From the NCBI RefSeq assembly GCF_047501465.1, contig NZ_JAZDRL010000001.1, positions 496,001 through 560,000 on the forward strand: a stretch of DNA of 64,000 nt. Direction: 5' to 3'. The translations under genes and the position numbers were made by a program. The notes beneath the pieces were generated by a model, which worked only from the letters and a program-made list of their open reading frames with translations, was not told the origin of the DNA and did not search any database. Origin of the DNA: Pseudochelatococcus sp047501465. Its GTDB lineage: Bacteria > Pseudomonadota > Alphaproteobacteria > Rhizobiales > Beijerinckiaceae. Below, one piece after another: positions 17,512-26,155 of the stretch. Within the stretch, counting starts at the first letter, position 1; each line of letters opens with the position of its first letter.

Positions 17512-19239
17512 ATGACTACGAAGACGATCGCGGACTTCCTCGCCGAGACCCTCGCCGGCATTGGCGTCGAGCGCATCTGGGGCGTGACCGGCGACAGCCT
17601 GAATGGCCTCAACGACAGCCTCCGCCGTCTCGGCGGCATCCGCTGGATGCACACGCGCCATGAGGAGGTCGCCGCTTTCGCCGCAGGTGGGGAGGCGGCT
17701 GTCACCGGAAAGCTCGCCGTCTGTGCCGGCAGTTGTGGCCCCGGCAATCTCCATCTCATCAACGGGCTCTACGACTGCCATCGCAATCACGTCCCCGTAC
17801 TCGCCATCGCGGCTCATATCCCGTCCTCGGAGGTCGGTCTCAACTATTTCCAGGAGACGCATCCGCAGGAACTCTTCCGCGAGTGCAGCCATTATGTCGA
17901 ACTGGTCTCCAGCGCCGAGCAGTTTCCCCGCGTGCTTGATACCGCCATCCGCACCGCGATCGGCAAGCGCGGCGTCTCCGTCCTCGTGATTCCCGGCGAT
18001 GTCGCGCTGAAGCCGATGCCGGCCGGCGCGCGGATCGACCTAAGCGCGGTGAAGCCGCCCGTCATCCGCCCGGCCGATGAGGATATCGACCGGCTGGTCG
18101 CTCTGCTCGATTCCTCCGCCGCCGTGACGCTTCTCTGCGGCAGCGGCTGCGCCGGCGCCCATGACGAGGTCGTCGCGCTCGCCGATGCGCTCGGCGCGCC
18201 CGTCGTCCATGCGCTGCGCGGCAAGGAACATGTCGAGTGGGACAATCCGTTCGATGTCGGCATGACCGGCCTGATCGGCTTCTCGTCCGGCTACCACGCG
18301 ATGCTGAACTGCGACACGCTGATCATGCTCGGCACCGACTTTCCCTATCGCAACTTCTATCCCGACAAGGCCAAGGTCGTGCAGGTCGACACGCGCGCCG
18401 AGGCGATCGGCCGCCGCGCGCCGGTTGATCTAGGCCTCATCGGGGATGTCCGCGCCACGATTTCCGCGATCCTGCCGCGCCTTGCCAAGCGCACTGACCG
18501 GACCTTCCTCGAACGCGCCAGGGCCCATTATGCCGAGGCCCGCGCCGGGCTCGACGACCTGGCGCGGCCGAAAGCCGGCGATCCGCGCATTCACGCGCAG
18601 CATCTGAACCGCCTGCTCAGCGAGTTCGCCGATGACGACGCGATCTTCACCGCCGATGTCGGCACGCCGACGGTATGGGCGGCGCGCTATCTGGCGATGA
18701 ACGGCAAACGCCGCCTCGTCGGCTCGTTCAACCACGGCTCGATGGCCAACGCGATGCCGCAGGCGCTCGGCGCGCAGGCCGCGTTCCCGGGCCGGCAGGT
18801 GATCTCGCTTTCCGGCGATGGCGGCTTCTCGATGCTGATGGGCGACGTGCTGTCGCTGCGGCAGCTCAAGCTGCCGGTTAAGCTGGTCGTGCTCAACAAC
18901 GGGTCGCTCGGCTTCGTCGCCATGGAGATGAAGGCGGCGGGCTATCTCGACACCGGCACGGATCTCGACAATCCGAACTTCGCGGCCATGGCAGAGGCGA
19001 TCGGCATTCGCGGCATCCGCGTCGAGGATCCGGCGGCGCTCGAAGACAGCGTCAAGGCGGCGCTCGCCCACGACGGACCGGTGCTACTCGACGTCGTCGC
19101 CGCCAGGCAGGAACTGGCGATGCCGCCCAAGATCCAGCTCGAACAGGCCAAGGGATTCAGCCTGTTCCTGCTGAAGGCGATCATCAACGGCAGGGGTGAC
19201 GAGGTCATCGAACTGGCCAGAACCAACCTGAGGCGCTGA
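17512..19239 (+). CDS. poxB: Thiamine-pyrophosphate-dependent pyruvate dehydrogenase (quinone)/pyruvate oxidase type
   Basis: A 575-residue enzyme with three domains in order: N-terminal PYR domain with catalytic Glu (MHTRHEEVAAFAAGG, about residue 51), central domain, and C-terminal TPP-binding domain with the GDG motif (SLSGDGGFSMLMGDVLSLRQ, about residue 435, ending in NN). LKPMPAGARIDLSAV and the substrate region (SHYVELVSSAEQFPRVLDTA) match PoxB, which oxidises pyruvate to acetate and CO2 with ubiquinone at the membrane. Acetolactate synthase is a related alternative, but its regulatory subunit is missing and the N-terminus fits PoxB better. The HAD gene follows 15 nt later. Confidence 0.85.
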   Translation: MTTKTIADFLAETLAGIGVERIWGVTGDSLNGLNDSLRRLGGIRWMHTRHEEVAAFAAGGEAAVTGKLAVCAGSCGPGNLHLINGLYDCHRNHVPVLAIAAHIPSSEVGLNYFQETHPQELFRECSHYVELVSSAEQFPRVLDTAIRTAIGKRGVSVLVIPGDVALKPMPAGARIDLSAVKPPVIRPADEDIDRLVALLDSSAAVTLLCGSGCAGAHDEVVALADALGAPVVHALRGKEHVEWDNPFDVGMTGLIGFSSGYHAMLNCDTLIMLGTDFPYRNFYPDKAKVVQVDTRAEAIGRRAPVDLGLIGDVRATISAILPRLAKRTDRTFLERARAHYAEARAGLDDLARPKAGDPRIHAQHLNRLLSEFADDDAIFTADVGTPTVWAARYLAMNGKRRLVGSFNHGSMANAMPQALGAQAAFPGRQVISLSGDGGFSMLMGDVLSLRQLKLPVKLVVLNNGSLGFVAMEMKAAGYLDTGTDLDNPNFAAMAEAIGIRGIRVEDPAALEDSVKAALAHDGPVLLDVVAARQELAMPPKIQLEQAKGFSLFLLKAIINGRGDEVIELARTNLRR

Positions 19240-19254
19240 GAAGGGGACTGCACC

Positions 19255-19941
19255 ATGAGCCAGACAACGCGTATCGAGCCGGCCTTCCTCTTCGATCTCG
19301 ACGGCACCCTTGTCGACAGCGTCTATCAGCATGTGCTGGCGTGGAAGGAGGCGCTCGACGCCGAAGGCATCGCGCTTTCAGTCTGGCGCATCCATCGCCG
19401 GATCGGGATGAGCGGAGGCCTGTTCACCAACCAATTGCTACGCGAGACGGGCCTGGACATAGACGCCGACCGCGTTGAGAGGTTGCGCCGGCACCACGTC
19501 GCTGCCTATCGGCGCCTCGGCGATCGTATCCATCCGCTGCCCGGCGCACGCGAACTGCTCGACTGGCTGACCAATGCCGGTGTTCCCTGGGCGATCGCCA
19601 CCAGCGGACGAATGGAAACGGCCGCCGTCAACCTCGCCGCGCTAGGCGTCGATCCGGAGCGGACGCCCGTCGTGACCCGCGACCAGGTCAAATATGCCAA
19701 GCCCGATCCAGACCTGTTCGTCGCTGCGGCCAACCGCCTCCAAACGCCGATCGAAACAGCGATGGTTATCGGCGACAGCATCTGGGACATGCTGGCGGCG
19801 ACACGCTGCCGTGCACTCGGCGTAGGCCTTCTCAGCGGTGGGTACGGGCCGGAAGAGCTGCGCGATGCCGGCGCCATTCGTGTCTATGAGGATCCCGCCG
19901 ATCTTTTGCGGCACATCGATGAGGTTGGCGGTCGGCGGTGA
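19255..19941 (+). CDS. HAD-superfamily phosphatase, PGP/beta-phosphoglucomutase-like
   Basis: A 228-residue protein. Motif I is FLFDLDGTLVDSVYQHV, motif II is AIATSGRM, motif III Lys is in KYAKPDPDLFVAAANRL and motif IV is VIGDSIWDMLAATR. The helical cap inserted after motif I is class I, as in phosphoglycolate phosphatases. It is the last gene of the run that starts at the FUSC exporter, so it may detoxify a phosphorylated side product of that pathway; the substrate cannot be read. Confidence 0.82.
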   Translation: MSQTTRIEPAFLFDLDGTLVDSVYQHVLAWKEALDAEGIALSVWRIHRRIGMSGGLFTNQLLRETGLDIDADRVERLRRHHVAAYRRLGDRIHPLPGARELLDWLTNAGVPWAIATSGRMETAAVNLAALGVDPERTPVVTRDQVKYAKPDPDLFVAAANRLQTPIETAMVIGDSIWDMLAATRCRALGVGLLSGGYGPEELRDAGAIRVYEDPADLLRHIDEVGGRR

Positions 19942-20071
19942 ATTCGCAAGCGCAGTCACGTCTATCATGGTCGTGCTTCCGTGTGCGATCCAACGGTCGT
20001 GTCAGGATTGTGTGACCGCGATCTCGGTAGAGATAGGATCCTCAGCCAGATTCTGAACAATGCTTGTGATG

Positions 20072-20980
20072 TCAATCTGCCCCGACGTCACTTCCAAAAC
20101 GATCCTCCAGATAGTCAACAAGCATCCGGACACGCCTGCTTTGCCAACGGCCGGGGGAAATGACAGCATAAAGGTTGTAGAGATTGTGCTCCGCCAGTTC
20201 ATATTCCTCAAGTACAGGGATCAGTCGCCCGGTTGCGACGTCTGCGGCGATATCGATGCTGGACTTGAGCACGACACCCGCTCCAGCGATCGCCCAATTG
20301 CGCAGCGTCGCACCTTCGTTCGCGGTCCGATCTCCCGAGACACGCACGCCGAATTCCTTGTTTCCCTCCTGGAAATGCCAGATCGACTGGGGTGCATCCG
20401 GTCGTGCCAGCACCATGCAGTTGTGTTTGTGCAGGTCATGCGGATGAGATGGTTTTCCCCTCCTTGTCCAATAGTCGGGGGAAGCACAAACCTGGCGGGT
20501 CCCACGCATCAGCAGCCTGCTATCGGGTCGCGACTCGCCGAAGGGGCCCATGCGCAAGGCCACATCGAATCCCCCGTCGGTGAGATCGATGACGGAATCG
20601 GTCAGGAAAAGCGCGATGCGAATTTCCGGATGATATTTGATGAAGCTGTCAATCACGGGCGCCAGGCTGTTGCGGCCAAAGTCGTTTGTGGCGGTCACGC
20701 GGATGTCGCCACGCAATGGTCCCCGATCGGAAAGCGAGTCCATCGCCTCCTGGATCTCCACCAGAATGCGCCGGCAGTCGGCGAGAAAGCGCTCCCCCTC
20801 CGGGGTCAGCGAAAGACGGCGTGTGGTTCGTGTCGCCAGCACTACCCCCACCATCTCTTCCAGCCGCTGCAAGCCAAGCGTCGCCACCGAAGGCGCAATG
20901 GCCAGGGCGCGCGCGGCAGCGGCCAGACTGCCATGGTCGGCAATCGAGACAAACAGGCGGAAGAGGCTGATCTGGTCCAT
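20072..20980 (-). CDS. LysR-family transcriptional regulator
   Basis: A 302-residue protein. The winged HTH is at the N-terminus (LFVSIADHGSLAAAARALAI, APSVATLGLQRLEEMVGVVL) and the substrate-binding fold starts at about residue 92 (IRVTATNDFGRNSLAPVIDS). The segment ALRMGPFGESRPDSRLLMRG is typical of the DsdC/PtxR-like LysR subgroup. It is divergent from the SDR/MFS operon starting at 21174, which it probably regulates; the 193-bp gap between them holds AT-rich sequence fit for promoters. Confidence 0.9.
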   Translation of the reverse strand: MDQISLFRLFVSIADHGSLAAAARALAIAPSVATLGLQRLEEMVGVVLATRTTRRLSLTPEGERFLADCRRILVEIQEAMDSLSDRGPLRGDIRVTATNDFGRNSLAPVIDSFIKYHPEIRIALFLTDSVIDLTDGGFDVALRMGPFGESRPDSRLLMRGTRQVCASPDYWTRRGKPSHPHDLHKHNCMVLARPDAPQSIWHFQEGNKEFGVRVSGDRTANEGATLRNWAIAGAGVVLKSSIDIAADVATGRLIPVLEEYELAEHNLYNLYAVISPGRWQSRRVRMLVDYLEDRFGSDVGAD

Positions 20981-21173
20981 TATTGTCTCAGAGCGAATGA
21001 TGCCTTGTCAATTTTTTGAATTATTCATAGTATAACAAATGATAAGTGTCCACCCGCGCGTGATATTCGGGCGTTTAATTGAACTACGCCCCTGGTCGCG
21101 AGCGGTTTGGTTCGGAAGAACGCCGATCGTCAACTTGCAGAACCTCTGAAGAACTTGTGTCAGGAGTCTCCTC

Positions 21174-21893
21174 ATGTCTTATTCCTTTTCCCAACGGCGT
21201 GTGCTGATCGTGGGTGGCAGTTCCGGTATCGGTGAAGCCGCCGCAAAAGCTTTTGCCGAGGCTGGCGCTCAGGTGGTCATCGCTTCCCGCAGCCAGGATC
21301 GACTCGATGCGGCATCCCGCCGGATAGGTGCTGATGTGGAGACTGCTGTGCTCGACACCACGGACGATGCGGCGGTCGAGGCTTATTTTGCCCGCTCCGG
21401 CAGCTTCGATCACGTCGTGGTCAGCGCCGCCAAAACTCCCGGAGGATTGGTCAGGAGCCTTCCTCTACCGGACGCCTATAGCGCAATGGATAGCAAGTTC
21501 TGGGGAGCGTACCGGGTTGCGCGAGCTGTATCAATCCGCGAGCGCGGCAGCCTGACCTTCATTTCCGGATTTCTCAGCGTCCGGCCCGGCGAATGGGTAT
21601 TGCAGGGATCGATCAATGCAGCGCTCGAGGCTCTTGCCCGTGGCCTGGCATTGGAGTTGGCGCCGCAAAAGGTGCGTGTCAACGCGGTTTCACCCGGTAT
21701 GATCGCGACGCCGCTGTGGGGTGGCCTGCCTGATGCGGATCGCGAGGCGATGTACGAACACGCCGCGGCGACGCTGCCAGCTCGTACCATGGGCCGGCCC
21801 GAGGACATCGCGAATGCCATTCTGTACCTGGCGTCCACGCCTTACGCGACGGGTTCGACGGTGCTTGTGGATGGTGGTGCCGCGATCGCATGA
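21174..21893 (+). CDS. SDR-family protein lacking the YxxxK catalytic pair
   Basis: A 239-residue protein with a clear Rossmann cofactor site (VLIVGGSSGIGEAAAKAFAE) and the SDR C-terminus (RVNAVSPGMIATPLWGGL, GSTVLVDGGAAIA). Where classical SDRs have Tyr-x-x-x-Lys, this protein reads QGSINAALEALARGLALELA, so Tyr is Gln and Lys is Asn. The NNAG element is also altered (VVSAAKTPGG). A subgroup of SDRs with this pattern is known; these may be poor catalysts or work differently. Its stop overlaps the start of the MFS gene, so the two are coupled. Confidence 0.8.
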   Translation: MSYSFSQRRVLIVGGSSGIGEAAAKAFAEAGAQVVIASRSQDRLDAASRRIGADVETAVLDTTDDAAVEAYFARSGSFDHVVVSAAKTPGGLVRSLPLPDAYSAMDSKFWGAYRVARAVSIRERGSLTFISGFLSVRPGEWVLQGSINAALEALARGLALELAPQKVRVNAVSPGMIATPLWGGLPDADREAMYEHAAATLPARTMGRPEDIANAILYLASTPYATGSTVLVDGGAAIA

Positions 21894-23173
21894 GTATGTG
21901 CGCCATCAAACGCCCTGAGTTCGGGCAAAGAGTGATCGACGTCACGACCAATAGCGGCACGCCTCTGGCGATCTGGGCCCTGGCGTTGGGCACCTTCGGG
22001 ATCGGCGTCACCGAGTTCGTCATCGCGGGACTGTTGCCGTTGGCGGCAGAGGAGTTTGGCGTTTCCGTCTCAGCCGCCGGGAATCTGGCCACGAGCTATG
22101 CGCTGGGCGTGTTCATCGGTGCGCCTGCCGTGGTCATGCTCGGCAACCGCCTTCCGCGCAAGACCCTGATGCTGTTGCTGATGGCGGTGTTCGTGCTCGG
22201 CAATCTCCTGACGGCCGCGGCGCCAAGCTTCGGCTGGGCAATCGCGGGCCGCGTGGTAACCTCCCTGACGCATGGCGCGTTCATCGGTGTCGGTGCGATC
22301 ATTGCGAGCGCCCTGGTAGCGCCGCCGCGCCGCGCCAGCGCCATTGCCTTGATGTTCACGGGGATGACCCTGGCCAACCTTGCCGGCATTCCCGCCGGCA
22401 CGTGGCTGGGTCACGCGGTTTCATGGCGCGCGACCTTCTGCGCGGTCGCCGCAGTGGGCATACTGACCTTGATCGCTCTCCTGGCGTGGCTGCCGAATGA
22501 CGGGGCGCGCCGCAACCCGCCTCGGCAGGCGCCCGAGTTGGCGGCGTTCGTGGATAGGGGCGTGCTGCTGGCGATGGCGATCACCGTGCTCGGGCCGGCG
22601 GCGTTCTTCACATCGCTGACCTATATCGCGCCGATGATGCGTGAGGTCGCGGGCTTTGATGAAAGCGGTGTGACGTTCACCCTGTTTCTGTTCGGTCTGG
22701 GCCTGTTCATCGGGAACCTCGTCGGAGGCCGGCTGGCTGACCGCGCGCTCATGCCGGTGTTGTATGTCACTCTAGCCGGTCAGGCACTGGTGCTGTTTGC
22801 CTTCTATTTCCTGGCCGATAGCCGCGCCGCCTCGTCGATCTGCGTATTCCTCATGGCAGCCTTTGGCTTTGCCAGCGTTTCACCGATCCAGAAGCTCGTG
22901 ATGGACAAGGCCAGCACCGCCGGAGCGCCCAACCTGGCCTCCGCGGTCAATATCGGTATGTTTAATCTCGGGAACGCAATCGGCGCCGCTTTAGGCGGAT
23001 TGGTGATCGCAAACGGGTTTGGGCTAGCTTCGCCAAATGGCGTCGCAGCACTTCTGTCGACGGCTGCACTGGCAGTTGCGCTCTGGCTCGGTCGAGTGGC
23101 CCGTTTACAATCCCGTTCGAGGGGACACAGCGCCGTTTCTATCGGGGCAGACATGCTTTCGGACAAGTATTGA
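21890..23173 (+). CDS. MFS transporter, DHA1/AraJ type
   Basis: A 427-residue transporter whose ATG overlaps the SDR stop codon (ATGA at 21890-21893). Twelve hydrophobic segments with GTFGIGVTEFVIAGLLPLAA, VMLGNRLPRKTLMLLLMAVF and VVTSLTHGAFIGVGAIIASA. It is related to the MFS protein at 11178-12416 and is of the same efflux type. The first ~18 residues (MSMCAIKRPEFGQRVIDV) are unusual and a later start is possible. The export substrate is unknown; co-transcription with an SDR suggests a small polar metabolite or drug. Confidence 0.88.
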   Translation: MSMCAIKRPEFGQRVIDVTTNSGTPLAIWALALGTFGIGVTEFVIAGLLPLAAEEFGVSVSAAGNLATSYALGVFIGAPAVVMLGNRLPRKTLMLLLMAVFVLGNLLTAAAPSFGWAIAGRVVTSLTHGAFIGVGAIIASALVAPPRRASAIALMFTGMTLANLAGIPAGTWLGHAVSWRATFCAVAAVGILTLIALLAWLPNDGARRNPPRQAPELAAFVDRGVLLAMAITVLGPAAFFTSLTYIAPMMREVAGFDESGVTFTLFLFGLGLFIGNLVGGRLADRALMPVLYVTLAGQALVLFAFYFLADSRAASSICVFLMAAFGFASVSPIQKLVMDKASTAGAPNLASAVNIGMFNLGNAIGAALGGLVIANGFGLASPNGVAALLSTAALAVALWLGRVARLQSRSRGHSAVSIGADMLSDKY

Positions 23174-23180
23174 GGTTCGC

Positions 23181-23756
23181 ATGACTATGGCTTCCACACG
23201 CTCTCCATTGCTGATGCGGATCGCAGATACGCTCCTAGCTGTCCTTGGCCTGATCCTTGCTGCCGGAGGCGGCTATCTGATCGCGTTGAGAGGGGCATGG
23301 TTTTATCTGTTTGCCGGCGTGGCGATAGCAGGCGTCGGAGCGGGATTGTGGCGCGCCCGCGCATGGGCCTTATGGCTGGCGCTAGCGCTGCTGGCTACCA
23401 GCGCGGTTTGGGCCTACAGCGAGGTCGGCGGAGAAAGCCGGGCGGCAATAGGGCTCAAATCGTCCGGCGTGTTGGCCCTTGTGATGCTGGTCGCTCTGGT
23501 GGGCATCTTTGCCGGTATGTTCCATCCGCGTCCGCTGGTGGTCGCCCTTGATGCCGCAAGCGGCAAGGAGAAGTGGCGTTATGATCTCCAGCCGAGGATT
23601 ACAGAGAGTACCAGGGGCTGGAAATGCTGCCGTGGCGTCGGTTACGCTGATCTTAACAAACTAGATGTCGCATCGGCTGATCTGTCCGCGCCTGCGGGCG
23701 GGGCTGGAGCCGTCCCGGCGGCAGAGTTTCTGACGGCCTGCCGCCGGGCTTGGTAA
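23181..23756 (+). pseudogene. gcd: Membrane-bound PQQ glucose dehydrogenase, internally deleted
   Basis: Starts MTMASTRSPLLMRIADTLLA. The first ~135 residues are the five-helix membrane anchor of quinoprotein glucose dehydrogenase (IALRGAWFYLFAGVAIAGVG, WRARAWALWLALALLATS). Then isolated bits of the PQQ beta-propeller follow: LVVALDAASGKEKWRYDLQP and a GWKCCRGVGYAD piece. The rest of the ~600-residue propeller is gone and the tail is unrelated. At 191 residues versus about 800 for the family it cannot oxidise glucose. Several internal deletions must have occurred. Confidence 0.85.
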
Positions 23757-23815
23757 GTGCGTTCCTGAGGTTCGGAGGCCTCGGGCCCACGCCAACATTG
23801 ATTGAAGGAGTAACC

Positions 23816-24616
23816 ATGCATATCGATCTTTCCGGAAAGACCGCTCTCATCACGGCTTCCACCGCAGGCATCGGCCTGGCGATTGCGAAAGGCCTGGCGG
23901 CAAGTGGCGCGCATGTGATTATCAATGGCCGCAACGACGCGAGCCTTCGACGAGGCATGCAAGCGCTGCGGGATGCCGTTCCCGAGGCTGAGGCCGACGG
24001 GGTCACCGCTGACCTAAGTGATGCCGAGGGCGTTGAAGCGCTGATTGACGGGCTAGGTGGCCGCACCGTCGACATCCTCATCAACAATGCAGGCATCTAC
24101 AACCCGCAGGACTTCTTCGAGACTGACGATGCGACCTGGGAACGGTATTGGCAGGTCAATGTGATGTCAGGCGTGCGGTTGTCGCGCGCCCTGATGCCCG
24201 GAATGGTCCAGCGGGGTTGGGGGCGAGTGGTATTCATCTCGTCGGAATCGGCCCGCAATATCCCCGCCGACATGATCCATTACGGCGTCACCAAGACCGC
24301 GCAATTGGCGGTGTCGCGCGGTCTTGCCAAGCGCGTCGCTGGCAGCGGGGTCACCGTCAATGCCGTATTACCCGGCCCCACGCTCTCCGACGGCTTCATC
24401 GCGATGCTGCAGGATGAGATCACGCGCACCGGCAAGTCATTGGACGAAGCCGGACGCGATTTCGTCATGAGCCATCGGCCGAGCTCTGTCATCCAGCGCC
24501 CGGCTACACCCGAGGAAGTCGCCAACCTCGTCGTCTACGTCGCCTCGCCGCAAGCTTCGGCCACCTCGGGGGCTGCTCTGCGCGTTGATGGCGGGGTGAT
24601 CGACGATATCGTCTGA
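23816..24616 (+). CDS. SDR-family oxidoreductase (3-oxoacyl-ACP reductase-like)
   Basis: A 266-residue classical SDR. The ATG at 23816 follows GAAGGAG. Cofactor site TASTAGIGLAIAKGLA, NNAG in VDILINNAGIYNPQDFFETD, Ser in RVVFISSESARNIPADMIHY, Tyr/Lys in HYGVTKTAQLAVSRGLAKRV. The C-terminus ATSGAALRVDGGVIDDIV is complete. Related proteins are annotated only as oxidoreductases; the substrate is not evident. It may belong to the same operon as the FMN reductase 80 nt downstream. Confidence 0.85.
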   Translation: MHIDLSGKTALITASTAGIGLAIAKGLAASGAHVIINGRNDASLRRGMQALRDAVPEAEADGVTADLSDAEGVEALIDGLGGRTVDILINNAGIYNPQDFFETDDATWERYWQVNVMSGVRLSRALMPGMVQRGWGRVVFISSESARNIPADMIHYGVTKTAQLAVSRGLAKRVAGSGVTVNAVLPGPTLSDGFIAMLQDEITRTGKSLDEAGRDFVMSHRPSSVIQRPATPEEVANLVVYVASPQASATSGAALRVDGGVIDDIV

Positions 24617-24696
24617 GCCCGCTCCATACACTCGCATAACCTCACAAAAGCCCCGCATCGGCGTGGTCGATTTGTTCTTTCCAAGGAGTATTTTTC

Positions 24697-25251
24697 ATGC
24701 GCAAACTTCGTATCGGCGTGATTGTCGGAAGCGCCAGCCAATCATCCATCAATCGCAAACTGGCCGAGGCACTGGTGAAGCTCGCGTCAGAGCAAGCGGA
24801 TTTCGACTTCATCGAACTGAGCCCTCTGCCCATCTACAATCGCGACGATGACGCTGCCTACCCGGCCGTGTTCCAGGGGTTCAAGGACCGGGTTCGCGCC
24901 CATGACGGCATCCTGTTCGTCACGCCGGAGCACAACCGGTCGGTCCCTGCCTTGTTGAAGAATGCGTTGGATGCCGCCAGCCGTCCCTACGGCAGCAGCG
25001 CCTGGTCGGGCATCCCGGCTGCAATCATCGGCACCGCAGCCGGCGGGCCCGCCACTTCCATGGCGCAGCAGCACCTTCACAATATCCTGTCCTATCTGAA
25101 CATGCCAACCATGGGGCAGCCTGAGGGTTTCATCCGCTGGCATGACGGCCTGATCGATGCCGAGGGGAATGTGGGCCCTGCAAGCCACGATTTCTTGAAA
25201 AGCTATATGAACACCTTCATGGCTTGGGTTGAGCGCCTGCGCAAAGCCTGA
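24697..25251 (+). CDS. NADPH-dependent FMN reductase family protein
   Basis: A 184-residue flavodoxin-like protein starting MRKLRIGVIVGSASQSSINR, with the phosphate-binding GSASQSSINRKLA loop, FVTPEHNRSVPALLKNALDA and AIIGTAAGGPATSMAQQHLH, all typical of the NAD(P)H:FMN/quinone reductase (ArsH/ChrR-like) family. AAGGAG lies 9-10 nt before the ATG. It likely reduces quinones, azo dyes or flavin using NAD(P)H in the cytoplasm. It is the last intact gene of the GC-rich block. Confidence 0.88.
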   Translation: MRKLRIGVIVGSASQSSINRKLAEALVKLASEQADFDFIELSPLPIYNRDDDAAYPAVFQGFKDRVRAHDGILFVTPEHNRSVPALLKNALDAASRPYGSSAWSGIPAAIIGTAAGGPATSMAQQHLHNILSYLNMPTMGQPEGFIRWHDGLIDAEGNVGPASHDFLKSYMNTFMAWVERLRKA

Positions 25252-25351
25252 GCGTCGCGACCGAGCCCGAAAGCACCTCCAAGCACAGAGGTGCGGGCCA
25301 TGTTTCATCTCTGGTAGGCGACGATCTGCGCTTCCGAAAAGCGGCGTAGAT

Positions 25352-25613
25352 CGTCACCCGGCCGTCGGGATCGCTATGACTGATAGAGGCGGTTTTCAAC
25401 GTCTTGCCGGTCGCCTTGATCCGTTCAATGGGCGCTTCGGCGTTAGCCTTGAAGAACTGGGCGTCCACAAGCAGGACTTCGCTCGGTCCGGAGACGATCT
25501 TCGAGGAGATGGCAAAGACTGCTTTCTCGCCGGGATTGTAGACTGAAATATCGAGCTCTTCCTTGCCAGCCAGCAAGGCGACCGTGGCAGCCAGTATCGT
25601 CACCGTCAGGGCG
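25352..25613 (-). pseudogene. N-terminal fragment of a secreted MBL-fold hydrolase
   Basis: On the minus strand: LTVTILAATVALLAGKEELD (signal peptide) then ISVYNPGEKAVFAISSKIVS, SEVLLVDAQFFKANAEAPIE and KTLKTASISHSDPDG, where the frame leaves the family. This is the start of periplasmic metallo-beta-lactamase-fold hydrolases, cut before the HxHxDH metal motif would appear. It marks the ragged right edge of the GC-rich block. The following 25614-25891 holds no gene I can name. Confidence 0.65.
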
Positions 25614-25891
25614 GGTTGAGAGCAGGTGATGGAGATAGCACCTTCTCGTCGGCGGTGACAAGAGCATCCTGCCAGATTAGGCGCCGCCAGCCGCCAGCAT
25701 CCAGGTCGTTCGCTCGCTGCCGCGCTATCGTCCGACGAACGGGGGGGGCTTTTGAGACTTTCAGGTTGAACTCTGATCCCAGACAACGGGGAATATCAAA
25801 CGCGGGCACAAACTCGCGGCTAAATATAGCTTAGGGTCAGATCATGCGGTTAAGGGATGCAGGCAACGTCTCACCACTTTCAGCCTTCTTG

Positions 25892-26155
25892 TCAGTTGCT
25901 TGATCGCTCCCGGTTTATTCGACGTTTGCAATTGTACCAATAAGTCAAAGCGCCACGTTCAGTTAGGGTAGCCCCATCTATGAAGGCTTGCACTACAGTT
26001 TCTTGGGACTGGTCTTGAAGCTGACGATAGATACACATTGCAGCGTCAATCTTTGTGCTGCCTTGTGCGGTCATTTTGCGCGCCTCAGCAACGGCTTTCT
26101 GCACACGCGCAATGTCGGCCTCTTTTTGCTCTCCGGATTGCGAATTTATGGCCAT
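25892..26155 (-). CDS. Conserved hypothetical small protein
   Basis: An 87-residue protein starting MAINSQSGEQKEADIARVQK. The core STKIDAAMCIYRQLQDQSQE, TVVQAFIDGATLTERGALTY and WYNCKRR looks conserved and coding, and no stop interrupts it. It resembles small hypothetical proteins of alphaproteobacterial accessory regions, but I do not recognise a function. It starts the AT-rich zone. Confidence 0.5.
   Translation of the reverse strand: MAINSQSGEQKEADIARVQKAVAEARKMTAQGSTKIDAAMCIYRQLQDQSQETVVQAFIDGATLTERGALTYWYNCKRRINRERSSN

Noticed and set aside
20060..21019. 319-residue plus-strand ORF antisense to the LysR gene
   Set aside because: No family features; the minus strand encodes a clear LysR protein of normal length.
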